Part shown: piece after piece, positions 38,601 to 49,764 of the stretch
Layout of the letters: each line of letters starts with the position of its first letter
Numbering within the stretch: the first letter of the stretch is position 1
From: Rhynochetos jubatus
Lineage: Eukaryota > Chordata > Aves > Eurypygiformes > Rhynochetidae
DNA: 64,000 bases
NCBI GenBank assembly: GCA_027574665.1
Contig: CM050668.1
Coordinates: forward strand, 7,092,001 to 7,156,000
Direction: 5' to 3'
Notes under the pieces: generated by a model
The model's database searches: none
What the model saw: the letters and a program-made list of their open reading frames with translations, nothing else
Told to the model about the DNA's origin: nothing
Position numbers and translations under genes: made by a program

Positions 38601-41600
38601 TCATTAGGGTCCTTGATTTTTCCCCTGACTCAGTTTTACTGCACAGATTAAATACTGACATCTTGGATAAATTTACGTTTGACCAAAGCAAACACAGCCT
38701 TAGTGCCTCACGTATTTCCTAAAACCGAACCCCTTTACAATCAGTTACAAACGTGTTGACCCACTTCTCCGAGAAGACCCCAACATTCCATAAAACTGGA
38801 AACTAAGTTTTTAGGAGTCAGTGTGTTTCACTGCTGTGAAAATTATTAAAAAAAAAAAAAAAAAAAGAAAGAAAGAAAGCAGAAAGTGGACATCAACCAG
38901 CACCTGCGTACGTACAGTACACCTTGCGGTCGAATGCAAGGTTACTTCGTCCTAGGGTAAAGTTCGCCCCCAGCCTGGTAGCCAGAGGTGCCACTCTTTC
39001 TGCCCAGCTAACACCATTGTGCTCCTGGGTGAGTGGTGCCAGCTTAACCTCAATCACACCAATATTGCTGCCACCACCTGTGACAGGGAAAGCAAGAAGC
39101 TTATGGAAAACACACAGCCTAAACATATCAATGTACACATCCACATCTGCTCTAGTTAAAGAAAAAACCAAACCCAGACCTCAGCTATTCTCCATCAGAT
39201 CTGCACTGACAGTTTAAAGCATGAAATGCATTTGAACAGTCATCCACATAAAGTACCATCGAGTGACTGAGCTGGGCTTTTTACTCAGCACCACTAAGCT
39301 GCATTAAACCACCTACAAAGCCCCTGCAACTAGTCTGAATTCCCCTCTTTTATCCTAGTTCTTCAGTGCCAAGAAAAGCAGCTTATGGCATACGTGCTTT
39401 ACCTGCACTGCTTTCAGTTCTCTAGCAGGGCATTAGAATACGGATGAAAACAAAATCAGTATGCTGTTCTTCATGCTAGATCTTTTAGACACAACTACCA
39501 TTGGTACTGGAAAACACACGGAAACATTTTTGTTCAGCAGGAGATACCACGACTGGCTCAGACTTTGAAAAGTCCTTTTCATTGAGCAGGAAATAGAAAG
39601 GATAAATTCATAACAAAATAGTTCTGTGCATTAATCTAAGTATCTTTTAATACTGGAAGCTTTAGTCTTCTTTGGTTTTACCCTATGAACATGTGTAAAA
39701 CTATTTCTCAAAGAGCGCTTACAGTTTCTTCAACTAAAAGCAGTGCAAGTTCAATTCATCAATCAGTGTCTCAAGGCACCATTTGCTAGTTTAATTTCAT
39801 GCACTTTCACATCATCATCAAACATTAGAAGTTCATGACACCGAGCACAAGCTTAATGTTACTTAGATTTAAAATGATTATGCACACAATTCAGCAGATT
39901 GAATGAACAAGAAACTCTGACACATACTGCTTTACTAGCTCCAACAGAACAGAGGAGAGAAGAGTCTGGAGAGAATGCACAACCATAGACCCAGTTCTGG
40001 TGGCCTCTCAACACTTTCATCATATTTCCTAAAAAGACAAACATTTCTGTAAGAATTGATTAAATGTTACAAGTACAACGTGAAAAGCGTTTACAAATTA
40101 GTTAATTTATAAAGTTTTATACTCGTTTTTACACTATACTATTTTATACAGAAACAAAAACTCTGCCATGCAGCCTCTAAATCCTATGTCCCTCTTCAAA
40201 AAGGTCACGTCATGCACTCTTAACTTCACCCAATACCAGCCTACACCTTTAGGGTCCATATAAAGAATTTCAAGAGAGCACACAGAGTGACTACATCATT
40301 TTTAAAGAAATCCTGACCTAACCAGGCTTATAGCAATAAAGGAGGAGAGTACATGGACATTTCTCCTATGTATTACAGCAGATAAAATGCATACCATCAT
40401 CTTTCAGGTCCCACACTCTCAGTGTTTTGTCTCTGGATGCAGACACTAAAATCAGGCTGCCATCGGGGGCAAAGGTTAAATCTCTAACAACTTCAGTGTG
40501 GTCCATCAGGTTAAGGAGGAGTTTTCCTGTTACATCAAGACAGCACAATTTAAAACAAGGGACGGTACTTTTATTCAGATCAAAAGCTGTGTGGATACAA
40601 AATTACAGCATGTAAAGACACATTTTCTGTGTGGATATGCTCCCTACAGCAAGCAGCATGGGCATCCTTTTAGACTTGTGTATTGAGAGGCAGTTTCCTG
40701 AAAAGCTATTACATCTACACACTAAAACCATATGCCTCAGAAATAAGGCAAGGCTTGTCTTTTGATAAGACACCTCTGTTCTAAGGTTAAACTGACAAAT
40801 TACTCAGTAGTCATTAGTTTCATTTTTTTAGAGCTGAGAAGTTCTCTCCCAACCTGGCAGCTGTGCTACCAGCTAAACTGAGATGCCCTCATTTTAGATT
40901 CAGTCTCTTATCATTTGAACAATTATTTACCTAAAAAACAATAATAAAAAAAGGTCCTCATCAACATAATCCTTCCCCACAGTCAAGGAGAGAGAGCAGC
41001 TTCGAAACTACAGTAAAACTACAATCCAGCCGAAGGTACGAAGCGCCAACATCCCCATACACACCCTACCTGTATATACATCCCATATCTTGATGCGCCC
41101 ATTGTTCAAGCCTGTTGCAAGGAGAAGCTGGTCTTGCCCAAATTTGAAGCGGTGCCATTCTATGTTGACACAGCGGCTCTGCTTCTCAGGCACCGAAGAC
41201 CCAAAAGCGAGGCTCCAGACGATATCGCCGCAGTCTATTATATGTTCACAAGGCTTATTCTTCTGCCCGCTGTCACTGTTCTGCCTCGGAAGTCTTGTAC
41301 CCAGAGAATTTGCAACATTCTTTGTGCCATGCAACAAGCTGCAAAACAAACAAAAACCACGGAAAATAGCATAAAGGATCTTGAAAAATAAACAGAACAA
41401 AAAGGTCTTTCAGATGTAGTGAAATCTGTGAGTTGCCATAACATACGTTTTGGAGGCCCGTAATGACGCATTTTTATTTTCATATTCTAAAAGCAGCTTT
41501 TTCTTATAACTGCCCCAAGTTACTAACACCTGGAAACCTTCTCACACAATATGATATTAACACTTTTTTACATGTTTTTCCCTCTGTAGACAGCAATCTA

Positions 41601-43706
41601 TTAACTCGATCCACCAAGACAAACAACATTTTTAAGGCATTTAGAGAAAAATGAGTTACAAAAATTTCTAAGGCTTTCTGCTAAACGCACAAGAAGCTCC
41701 CTGCAATTCCCTTACACGAGTGCAACACTGGGAAAAGATCCTGAGGCCAGCACTTGAAAACCAATTAACCCACCACCCCCAGGAGAAACAAAAAAAAGGG
41801 AGGCGGGATTTGCTGGGCGGGGGTGTAACCAGCTACAGAAATGCAACTGCTGGTTACGGACTTCATTGAAGTGTAACCTGCAAGGGAAAATGCAAGGTGT
41901 CATCTGGAACTTAACTTGCATTCCAGTAAGAATGAGGAAGAAAGAGGTTCACCTGCAAGTAAATTCCTAACAGGGATTCCAAACAGCTTTCTGACAGCAA
42001 ACGTACAAGTCCAGATCTGCCCGAGTCTTTACATTTCCTTTTCATTCTAACTTCCTCATATTTCAGAGCATCTGAATCAAATAAATCACTCCCCCCCCAG
42101 CCTCTGTGAGACTGTGATAGTTGCTTCTCTCGCTGGCCACAGAGATAGAGCAGTAGCTGTTACTTTAACGAATTAGTTCTTCCCAAAGACATCAAAGCCT
42201 AAGAAGCACAGACGTGTGTTCTCATCTATCCCAAGCTATCTCCCGGTTTGAACTGTTCAGTTTTTCAGGTGAATTAAGCATCACACGGTTTTGTCTTACA
42301 AGTTATGAAGGCACTGAGACCAGGGGACCAGCTTCACTATGCGATGCCCTTGTGACCAGGCAAAGTAAGATCCATCGGGAGCAAACGCCACAGTCCAGTT
42401 TTCACGCCCACACTTCTTGTCAAAAGGAGACGTTGGAGCCAAGAGTTCTCCTACAGTGCGTGATCGTGCTAAAAAGCAAAGAGGAAATTCATTCAAAAAG
42501 GGGAAAAAAGCCAGCACATTATAAAAGGGAATCAGGCACTACGTTAACTTCTATTTCATAACATTTAAAGTAATGGGGGGTCTTGCTGTCGCCGTATAAC
42601 CAAGCCAAAGACTGAGCCCCAGCTGCATCCCTACAGAGGAACAGCGCAGTGTTAACACGTCCTGGTCAGCATCTAGACATCACACCCTGCTGTCAGAAGC
42701 AAAACTCAGAAACGTACTGAAGCCAGGTACTGCTTCGGTTATTGTCGAGGCAGCAGCCGAACTGTGCTCCAACCTGGCCTGGTCCTTCAGTGCTCAGCAC
42801 ACAAGATGCTCCGTGATGCGGGATTTCACCTCTGAAGAAAAACGCGGGCACCCCTGTCCGCGCAACGCCCCGCCTGCCTTCGGGCCAACAGTGAACCGGC
42901 AGGCACAGGAAACGGGTGGGCGCTGGGCGATCACATCAGCTGATGTCTCCCTGCCTTCCCACGCCAGCTCGCTGCAACTCAGGCTGCGGCGCCGCCGGGA
43001 CCCCACCGATGCCTCCCCCCGCGCCCAGTTTTGGGGCGAGGCCGGTGCAGTGAGCGGGCCCGGGCGCTGCCGCCGCCGGGCCGGGCCTGGGGGGGCCAGG
43101 CGGCCCCGGGGACCCGCCGTGGCAGCCGGGGGCGGTCCCGCACTCGCAGCCGGGCAGCACCACGTACCTTACACTGCTGTGAGAAAGGGCCTGGCTGCGG
43201 AGGGCACAGCGCCAGCTCCGCGCTGCGGAACACGACTCTGGCAGTGGGGGGAAGCGGCTTCAGCCCAAGGAAACCTCTTGGAATAACGCACGCGGGGTAG
43301 TTTAAATGGGCTGTGTAACCACAGCCATCCCGCTCCCAAACCCAGGAGGACGGAGGCCGGTTTCTCCCAGCAGCGAACCCTGCAGCTGCGTGCTGAAACG
43401 GGTGAGGAAGCGGGGAAGGCACTCGGGTCCCGCTCCGCGGTGCGGCCCTGCGCCCTGGCACGGCCCCGGGCCCTCCCCGCCCACGGCGGCCGGTGGCCCC
43501 TCCGGCCCCTCGAAAGGCCGAGTGCGGAACCAGCCTCGGCCACGGAGCCGCTGAACGCGGTCACGGCCGGCGTTAACCCCAACTCGCACCCCGCAGCAGC
43601 CGCCCTCCCGGCCCGGCCCGGCCGCCCCCAGCCAGCCCCGCTCCACCGGCCGCGCCCGCCCCTCACCGATGAGCTTCTCGTTAACACTCAGGGGAAAGCT
43701 GGCCAT
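35519..43706 (-). CDS. WSB1: WSB1, WD repeat and SOCS box-containing protein 1 (whole coding span, nine exons)
   Basis: Coding pieces 43706-43667, 42468-42300, 41338-41070, 40526-40395, 40028-39928, 37769-37597, 37212-37099, 36317-36210 and 35678-35519 total 1266 bases: 421 codons plus stop, with every junction in frame. The length equals that of human WSB1. WD40 blades follow in order, for example TLRVWDLKDD, AVFLWDMDKY and RVYVWDPH. The C-terminus is a SOCS box: a BC box SLQHLCRMAIR (386-396) to bind elongin B/C, and LPIP (407-410) as Cul-box. WSB1 is the substrate receptor of a cullin-RING ubiquitin ligase; reported targets include HIPK2, type 2 deiodinase and VHL. It acts in cytoplasm and nucleus and is reported to be induced by hypoxia and hedgehog signalling. 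It shares strand and order with KSR1. Intron 8 uses a GC donor. Confidence 0.97.
36163..36178. repeat. G16 homopolymer (C16 in the WSB1 transcript)
   Basis: Sixteen consecutive G on the plus strand. In WSB1 transcript sense it is C16, beginning 32 bases into intron 8. Its exact length may be uncertain because such runs are hard to sequence. Confidence 0.9.
36210..36317 (-). CDS. WSB1: WSB1 coding exon 8, ending at a GC splice donor
   Basis: Acceptor CCTTTTCAG, then residues 333-368 plus two bases: VRFWRIDEEYPVQ and CCTFSTDGSVLAAG. The only end that keeps frame with exon 9 is CAGG followed by GCAAGT (36209-36204), the classic GC-AG donor. A nearby GT (CAA followed by GTATAC) would shift the frame of exon 9. 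Confidence 0.93.
37099..37212 (-). CDS. WSB1: WSB1 coding exon 7
   Basis: Acceptor ATCCCCAG and donor GTAAGTAT. It encodes residues 295-332 plus two bases, including HLFPPPTPIFAGG, the loop that extends the propeller in WSB proteins, and the strand RWVRSVSFSHDGLHIAS. Confidence 0.96.
37597..37769 (-). CDS. WSB1: WSB1 coding exon 6
   Basis: Acceptor TTAATTGCAG and donor GTAAGTGG. It encodes residues 238-294 plus two bases: the end of one blade (VFLWDMDKYSMIRKLEGH) and a full next blade (VVACEFSPDGALLATAS, then RVYVWDP). Confidence 0.96.
38848..38879. repeat. A19 run followed by (GAAA)3, in WSB1 intron 5
   Basis: Nineteen A, then three GAAA units, on the plus strand. In WSB1 sense it is a long pyrimidine tract within intron 5, lying just downstream of an exon-like open block. 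Confidence 0.9.
38893..39171 (-). other. Open, exon-like block in WSB1 intron 5, unknown
   Basis: A 92-codon minus-strand frame carries GGGSNIGVIEVKLAPLTQ and WAERVAPLATRLGANFTL, which I do not recognise. It has good splice-like edges: acceptor TTCCCTGTCACAG before 39077, and donors AAG/GTGTAC after 38923 or GCAG/GTGCTG after 38904. CpG is more frequent here than in the surrounding intron. WSB1 exon 5 ends in phase 0, so splicing this block in would meet a stop after seven codons; it is not a simple in-frame WSB1 cassette. It could be a poison exon, part of a nested gene, or an inserted sequence. Confidence 0.3.
39928..40028 (-). CDS. WSB1: WSB1 coding exon 5
   Basis: Acceptor TTTTTAG and donor GTATGTGT, giving residues 204-237 with a phase-0 end. 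It encodes MMKVLRGHQNWVYGCAFSPD, a typical GH-containing WD40 blade start, and LLCSVGASKA. Confidence 0.95.
40395..40526 (-). CDS. WSB1: WSB1 coding exon 4
   Basis: Acceptor GATGTAACAG and donor GTATGCAT. It encodes residues 160-203 plus one base: one complete WD40 blade, DHTEVVRDLTFAPDGS through DKTLRVWDLKDDG. Confidence 0.96.
41070..41338 (-). CDS. WSB1: WSB1 coding exon 3
   Basis: Acceptor TTTGTTTTGCAG and donor GTAGGGTG. It is the largest internal exon (269 bases, residues 70-159 plus one base). It holds LLHGTKNVANSLGTRLPRQ, a polar linker that varies between species, then a long blade, DIVWSLAFGSS to GRIKIWDVYTG. Confidence 0.96.
42300..42468 (-). CDS. WSB1: WSB1 coding exon 2
   Basis: Acceptor TTTGCTTTTTAG and donor GTAAGACA. 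It encodes residues 14-69 plus two bases, with TVGELLAPTSPFDKKCG and the first propeller strands ENWTVAFAPDGSYFAWS and VKLVPWSQC. Confidence 0.96.
43667..43706 (-). CDS. WSB1: WSB1 coding exon 1
   Basis: ATG at 43706-43704 opens MASFPLSVNEKLI, then donor GTGAGGGG. The human protein begins MASFPPRVNEKEI, so the N-terminus is recognisable but less conserved than the propeller. The codon split by intron 1 becomes Ala (human has Val). Confidence 0.93.
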
Positions 43707-43790
43707 CTACGGGGCCGCCTTTCGGACCGGCTCGGGACCTGCAACGGAGCGAGAGGGACGGCCACTCGCCGGGGACGCAGGGACTGGCAC
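43707..43790 (-). other. WSB1: WSB1 5' untranslated region (approximate)
   Basis: The stretch between the start codon and the YY1-type motif. The upstream limit is a guess from the usual spacing of that motif to transcription starts. No upstream ATG in it is evident. Confidence 0.4.
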
Positions 43791-43801
43791 AAAATGGCGG
43801 C
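43791..43801 (+). promoter_or_regulatory. YY1-type motif AAAATGGCGGC at the WSB1 promoter
   Basis: AAAATGGCGGC is a full match to the YY1 core (AANATGGCGGC). In WSB1 sense it reads GCCGCCATTTT. Such sites typically sit just at or after the start in CpG-island promoters. Confidence 0.55.
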
Positions 43802-44081
43802 GGCGGCGCGGGGTGTAGCGCGGGGCGGGGAGGCGGCGGCCTCGCCCCGCTGCGGGGGACGCGCCCTCCCTCGCTCCTCCCGCCGGCTGACGGGGCCGCT
43901 GGCATCGCCGCCTCGGCCTTCCCGCCCGCCGAGCACCTCCTGGCTTCCCACATGGCCTTGGCTCTCCCTGTCCGACGGAGCTTGGACACATCCACCCCGC
44001 AAAAACCAGCGTTATGTTCCTAGAAATGGCCAAAACACGCGGTCAAAGGACCCAGCCTTTGCTGTGAAACACCCTCCAGGA

Positions 44082-44105
44082 CACGTGCACCCCGTCCTGT
44101 CACGT
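44082..44105. promoter_or_regulatory. Paired ACGTG cores upstream of WSB1 (candidate hypoxia response element)
   Basis: A palindromic CACGTG at 44082-44087 and a second CACGT at 44101-44105 (ACGTG on the minus strand) lie 14 bases apart, about 375-400 bases upstream of the WSB1 start codon. HIF binds RCGTG cores, and WSB1 is reported to be induced by hypoxia. E-box factors could equally bind the palindrome. Confidence 0.35.
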
Positions 44106-44985
44106 CCTGGAGGAAAAATGGTACAGAGAGAACGGCTGTGGTGCCCTCCCAGCAGGGTCTGCGCTCGCAGCCCGCTTTACCAACATCTTTCGATCCCGTC
44201 TGTGTCCAAAGAGGAGTTACACTTCAACGGTACCAAGGAACTAAATCTGTAGTGATCTGGCTCCCTCGGACCATGGGGGCTCACTGGAGAACCACAGTGC
44301 CTCCCCCAGTGTTGCAATCAGATGGCTTTTTATAGCTGCTGCTGTGGGGATGTACTGATGAGGTTGTATCAGTCAGCTGCAGATTCCTCAAGCAGGGTAA
44401 GAAATGTTCTTATGTTGCTTAAATGCCCAACTAGGAGCAGTTAACATTCCTGTTGCAGTGAGTTAGATAGAGGTTGTCTCCATTATCTCTTAAGCCAGGT
44501 TGTGACATCCTTGATGTCTGTTTGACCCTGAGAGTGCAAGGCAACACGTAAACCAAAAAATGTGCGAAAGCTTATATGACTGCGTTGAGGAATGCGTGTA
44601 GGACAGTGACGTGCGCATTTGATTTCATGTTCCCTAATCAGGAGCTAGAAAACTCCTGGGAGTTTCCTATTGTTTGATATTTCTTTCTAAGCATGTATAG
44701 TTCAGCATCTAAATCCAGCAACATCTGGGTCATGATAAGGTTTTGAATTTGCTGTTAATGGAGTTGTCTACAAACAGCTTGGAGAAAGACCCTGAGGCCG
44801 CCTTATTCTCTGTGTGATTTTGTATTAATGTCAGTGTATTCCCCTATCCCCTTCCTGTTCCTCTTTCTCCTTTTGCATATCTAAGTCCTGCCCCCCTTCT
44901 AGACTAGGCAATTCTTCCTTGTTCTCTCTTGGGACTTCAGAAAAGCACATAGCAGGATAATTAACTGCAGATTATAACTATGGGG
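44106..44985. other. Intergenic, WSB1 upstream flank
   Basis: CpG content falls to background soon after 44100. I see no exon, RNA gene or clear repeat before the CR1 insertion that begins near 44989. Confidence 0.5.
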
Positions 44986-44988
44986 TTA

Positions 44989-46165
44989 CAGTGTTGGTGG
45001 ATAAAGGAAGAGCAACTGATGTCATCTACCTGGACTTCTGGAAAGAATTTGATGGTGTCCCACACAATATCCTTGTCTCTAAATTGGAGACACATGGATT
45101 TGGTGGGTGGGCCACATGGTGGATAAGGAACTGGCTGGGTGGCCTCAGAGAGTTGTGGTCAACGACTCCATGTCTGAGTGGAGACCAGTAACGAGTGGCG
45201 TTCCTCAGGGGTCGGGACTGGGACTGGGACTGTTTAATGTCTTTGTCAGTGACATGGACGGTGGGACTGAGTGCACCCTCAGCAAGTTTGCTGGTGACAC
45301 CGAGCTGTGTGGTGCAGTGACACGCTGGAGGGAAGGGATGCCATCCAGAGGGACCTGGACAGGCTGGAGAGGTGGGACTGTGCCAACCTCATGGAGTTCA
45401 GCAAGGTCAAGTGCAGGGTCCTGCACATGGGTCAGGACAATCCCAAGCACAAGGACAGTCTGAGCAGAGAATGGGTCGAGAGCAGCCCTGAGGAGAAGGG
45501 CTTGGGGGTACTGGTGGGTGAAAAGCTGGACAGGAGCTGGCAGTGTGCGCTGGCAGCCCAGAAAGCCAACCGTATCCTGGGCTGTATCCGGAGCAGCGTG
45601 GCCAGCAGGGCGAGGGAAGGGATTTTCCCCCTCTGCTCTGCTCTCCTGAGATCCCAAATGCAGTTCTGTGTCCAGCTCTGGGGTCCCCAACATCAGAAGG
45701 CATCAGACCGGTTGGAGTGAGTCCAGAGGGGGCCACGGAGATGCTCAGAGGGCTGGAGCCCCTCTGCTATGGGGAACAGGCTGGGGGAGTTGGGGATGTT
45801 CAGCCTGGAGAAGCTTCAAGGAGACCTTTTAGCACTTTCCAGTGCCTGAAGGTGCTACAAGAAAGCTGGGGGTGACTTTTTACAAGGGCCTGTAGTGACA
45901 GGACAAGGGGTAGCGGGTTTAAATTGAAAGAGGGAGATTTAGATTGGATATCAGGAAGAAATTCTTCCAGGAGAGGGTGGGGGGCACTGGAACAGGTTGC
46001 CCAGAGAAGCTGTGGACACCCCATCCCTGGGAGTGTCCAAGGCCAGGCTGGATGAGGCTTGGAGCAACCTGGTCTAGTGGAGGGTGTCCTTGCCCATGGC
46101 AGGGTGGTGGAACTGGATGGGCTTTAAGGTCCCTTCCAACCCAAACCATTCCATGAGTATGATTT
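44989..46165 (+). mobile_element. CR1 LINE, 5'-truncated copy with partial reverse transcriptase and 3' end
   Basis: The element starts inside the reverse transcriptase: [20 protein letters not shown] corresponds to the consensus YLDFxKAFD block. A second frame carries [10 protein letters not shown] and [11 protein letters not shown]. The catalytic FADD is therefore FAGD, so the copy is dead as an enzyme. The coding part moves through at least three frames, so it has several frameshifts. The 3' untranslated part is typical bird CR1 (GGAACAGGTTGCCCAGAGAA, CCCTTCCAACCCAAACCATT) and ends in a degenerate ATTCTATG-type tail. Truncation at the 5' end is usual for CR1. Subfamily cannot be set by eye. 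Confidence 0.93.
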
Positions 46166-48643
46166 CATTCCAAAGTAGTGCCCCTGCTGACATATACTGG
46201 AATAGCTGTGTGGATTAGCTATTCAGCTGTAGCAACACCCAGAAATTATCGCTATGTAAGCAAGGACAGCGGAACATTTTTTAAATCGTGTAGTGAGACA
46301 ATGTCAAAGAGAAGCAAAAGGAAGCTTTGAATGTTTGGTGGTGCAAACACTAGCATGGATTAATGCTGGTTTGTATAAACTCTCTTAGCACATCACAGCA
46401 CTAATTTGACACAGAGCTTTTTAGCAGCATGATCCTGTTCCAGCTGCATCAATCCTCTGCTGCCCGCAGATGGAAAAGCCCTAAGCAGCTATCTTCACAT
46501 AATCCCTCAACAACTTCTTATAACTAGGCAGATCTGTAGCCAGGGAACATTGTGAAATGCTGCTTCGGAGTTACTCAGAAGCTGCGAATGTTTGAACCAG
46601 GCCGTCTCATAGCTGCGGTGACGCACTTTGTAAGATTTCTCCTGAGGGTCTGAGCTTCACATCGGCCAGAACAAGGTTGAGTTCTGTTTGCTTACCTTGG
46701 GGGGCTGCCCTAGGGAAAGATAGCAGTCAAGTTACGCAGCTTTGTGGGAGTGTTACCGCGTTGCTGGCTTTCTTGCTAGGTTGTGTTTGTTTGGTTTTTT
46801 TTAAACAGCAAAGTATTTGGCAATTCCTTATTTCTTTAAGCCTCTATGTTTCTGTGAGTACCACTCCAATAGTTGGTGTTTCTCCCTCAGCGTGCTTTCT
46901 GCTCATTAATGTAGCAGGTTTGAGGGCCAGAAGAGACGATTACTCACTTAGTCTGGTCTTTGTGTAACAGAGGAATATAATTTAATCTAATTTAAAACCC
47001 CTTCAAACAGTGACAATTTCCAGCATACGCTATGGTTCAGCCTTTGCAACACTGGAGTCCAAATGCCATCTTTGAACTTCCCACTCCACCTTTTGTGTGT
47101 TATGGACACAAAGGCAAATTGCGATGTGTAAATCCCCAGGTTTTCGCAAGCTTACTGGAAATTGTTTGGTGTCACAGGCTGTCCTGGAGGCATTACTAGC
47201 ACCTGCTCTTTTCATGCGTGGCTGGAAGGGCTGTTGTCTTGGGTGTGAAGCAAGAGTCGAAGGGGTGGAAAGCTGCGTTCTGTCTGCAAGTTATCAACTC
47301 ACCCATCCTGGTTGGTAAAACACATGTTTCTAAAAATCAGTCAAAACTCGAGGAGATAAAGAATCCATACTTTGCTTTCTCAGCACCCTGGTCGTGTTTG
47401 TTTTCCTTGTAACTGAACCATGCTGGATGATTTTTCGGATGGTTTTTACTGTGCTGCTCTGGTGAGGCATGGCTGTGGAATCAAGGGTGGCACCAGGCTG
47501 CATACCCCACACAGTCACATGCTGCAAGGGCCTGCAAGGCTGCGTGAGTGACTCGAGGCTGATTTATGTGTTTTCCATTATCTTCCTTTATGGATGCAGC
47601 TGCCAAGTCTGCACAGTGCTGTTCAGCTGGGAAGCTAATAAAATCAGTGCCATCTTCCTCCAGCAAGGCTTCACACACTGCACTAGGCTTTCACAAGTGA
47701 AAGGACTTTTGTTGTCTGCCTGTCCTGGAAATACTTTCCGAGATGCAGGTTACTGAAGCAGACCCAGGCTGCTGAAGCACCAGGACCTGCTTATTTCACA
47801 TTCTCCTCTTCACATTCTGCCATGGTGAATCTAGTTACACCATTTCAGCTGTTTTCCCTGATTTTTTTAACTGATTTGTGTGTGTTTCTAAATCATCTTT
47901 GTTGAAGTCTTTTTGACTTGACCGTGCTGCTTTTATAGAAATTGGTTTTGGTGCTGTTTTCTCTTTGTACCCCTTTGTAATATCTGGGGTTTGTAAAATG
48001 AGCATAGGTGTTTGCTGCACGCATTTCCTGCCTTCTAGCCACCCCAAGACGCTCAGCAGTGTGCTTGCTGGGCTCATTTCCATTGCTACGGCTTCCTGCT
48101 GGAAGGTTTCCACCACTGAAAGGCTGTTCGTTCGGATTTATGAATCCTGGTACAGAGCAGCAGTGAATTCAGATCACAGCTTCTGTCCAAGTTCTGCTTA
48201 TTGTGCAGTTCCCTATTCAGCATGCGCGAGCCCTCCCAGCAAGGTTATTCCGTTCAGGGACCACTGAGGCTGCCGGTTTCTGTTAGTTGTGGTTGTTTGC
48301 GTTGTGCAGACCTCTGGATGTTAGATCAGCACCGTGAGTGTAAATTACATAGCAAAGTGCGAGAAAAGCCATACTGCTTTTGTGGGCCCACGGGTTATGT
48401 TCTCCCTCTTCACAGTTGTCGTTCCATAACGTACTCCTGACAGACAATAGGTGAGGGAAGAATTGAGGCCAGTGACACTAAGACCGAGGTAGCTGGTCTG
48501 TGCAGTAGTGCATGCATCTTGGTGGTTTGGCCATCATTAAAATTACACTATTTATAGTCGACGCTGTTAATAATTCACAAGCTCCTGTTTGTTCTGAGGA
48601 GCCTCATTGGGACGGAGAAAGTTCAGCATGAGTGTGTGGAGGC

Positions 48644-48709
48644 AAAAGAGAAGGGGAAAGAATGGAAGAGAGAAAGAGAGAGCAAAGAGGGTTGAAGAGA
48701 AAAAGGGAT
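48644..48709. repeat. Purine-rich tract (about 65 bases of A/G)
   Basis: Nearly uninterrupted A and G on the plus strand (for example GAAAGAGAGAGCAAAGAGGG), with only a few pyrimidines. Such tracts can form triplex DNA and mutate quickly. Confidence 0.7.
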
Positions 48710-49764
48710 TGCAGTGAGGAAAACGGTGAGTGGCAGAGAAGTTGTGTTGGTCAGGGAGAAGAAAGTGCCATGGGAATCCCAAAATAGCTTAGCTGCTGTT
48801 ATTGCCACAGTGCACACTGGAAAACTCATCACCGACTGACTAACGATTCCAGGGGCCTGGGGAAGCAGTGAAAGCTTGAACCTCTCCCTTGAGAGTCTGA
48901 GTATGTAGAGCCATGACAGATATAATTGGGAACTGCATCTGTCAACTGCAGCCGTGATGGAAGGTTTAGCCTGTGCGTACCGACCTACACTGGCGCACTG
49001 CAGCCTGTCCTACGTGACTTTTCTTTTGGTCTTTTTGGCAGCAATTGTCACTGCCAGGTCCCGTCTCTGTCCTCAGCAGAGAACAGGCAGCCAGGGCTGT
49101 AATGAGCTCTTACGTGTCTTGTGCTCAGCACGTGCAGGCCTTAGTGGTAATCTTCCTTAAGAGGAAAAAATGTGAAGAAGGATGGATTATTGACCTGTGA
49201 GAATGTAACAAAGGCCTGACTCAAACAAAAAGATATTTTCAAAAGCTCTGAGAGTTGTGTGCTCAGTGCTATGGGAATTGAGTGAAAAAAATCCTTTTCC
49301 TCTTTGAAAAGCTTTAGGCCAAAATAGCAGATTAATGGACTTTCCAAGAAGTGATCAAATAGCACTGATATTTAGCAGAAGGTGAAGGTGGTCCAGGTGA
49401 CAGCCCCACAAGCTGAAGGGTTAAAAACGCTCAATATACAAATAAAGCAACACCCCAGCCCTGCAAGAAACTGTGGAGTGTGTATGAGATCTCATGTACT
49501 AGGCTTCGTAATTTCATATGCGCTAAATATTTTTTAAAACTCTAAGCCGTCTTTGCCCCTCTCAAGCTCTCCCTGCCACCCTTGCTACAGCGTATTCCTT
49601 ACTGGGAGATGCTGCTGTGACTGGCAGTTTCAGCTTCATTTCACATACATGCTGCTATTTGCCTGGTGACTGCAAGTAATATTGGTGCAGTTCAGCTGCT
49701 TAGTCTGGGACTTCTGGCCCTGCAGAGTTTGCATTCTAAATAGACAGGACAAACAGTGGTTGGG

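Larger units (their letters stand above)
42820..43990 (-). promoter_or_regulatory. WSB1: CpG island covering WSB1 promoter, exon 1 and part of intron 1
   Basis: Dense CpG and very high GC from about 42820 to 43990, enclosing the WSB1 start. TATA-less in appearance. A YY1-type AAAATGGCGGC lies about 85 bases upstream of the start codon, a usual place near transcription starts. Long plus-strand frames in this stretch result from the base composition. Confidence 0.85.

Noticed and set aside
42794-43687. Several frames on both strands in WSB1 intron 1
   Set aside because: All are explained by the high GC of the island. The spliced WSB1 model skips them without any loss.
43440-44252. 270-codon plus-strand frame across the WSB1 promoter
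   Set aside because: Antisense to WSB1 exon 1 in a CpG island where stop codons are rare. Composition is Pro, Arg and Ala rich with no recognisable domain.
45205-45736. Long minus-strand frames of 109-162 codons
   Set aside because: They are antisense readings of the CR1 reverse transcriptase region.
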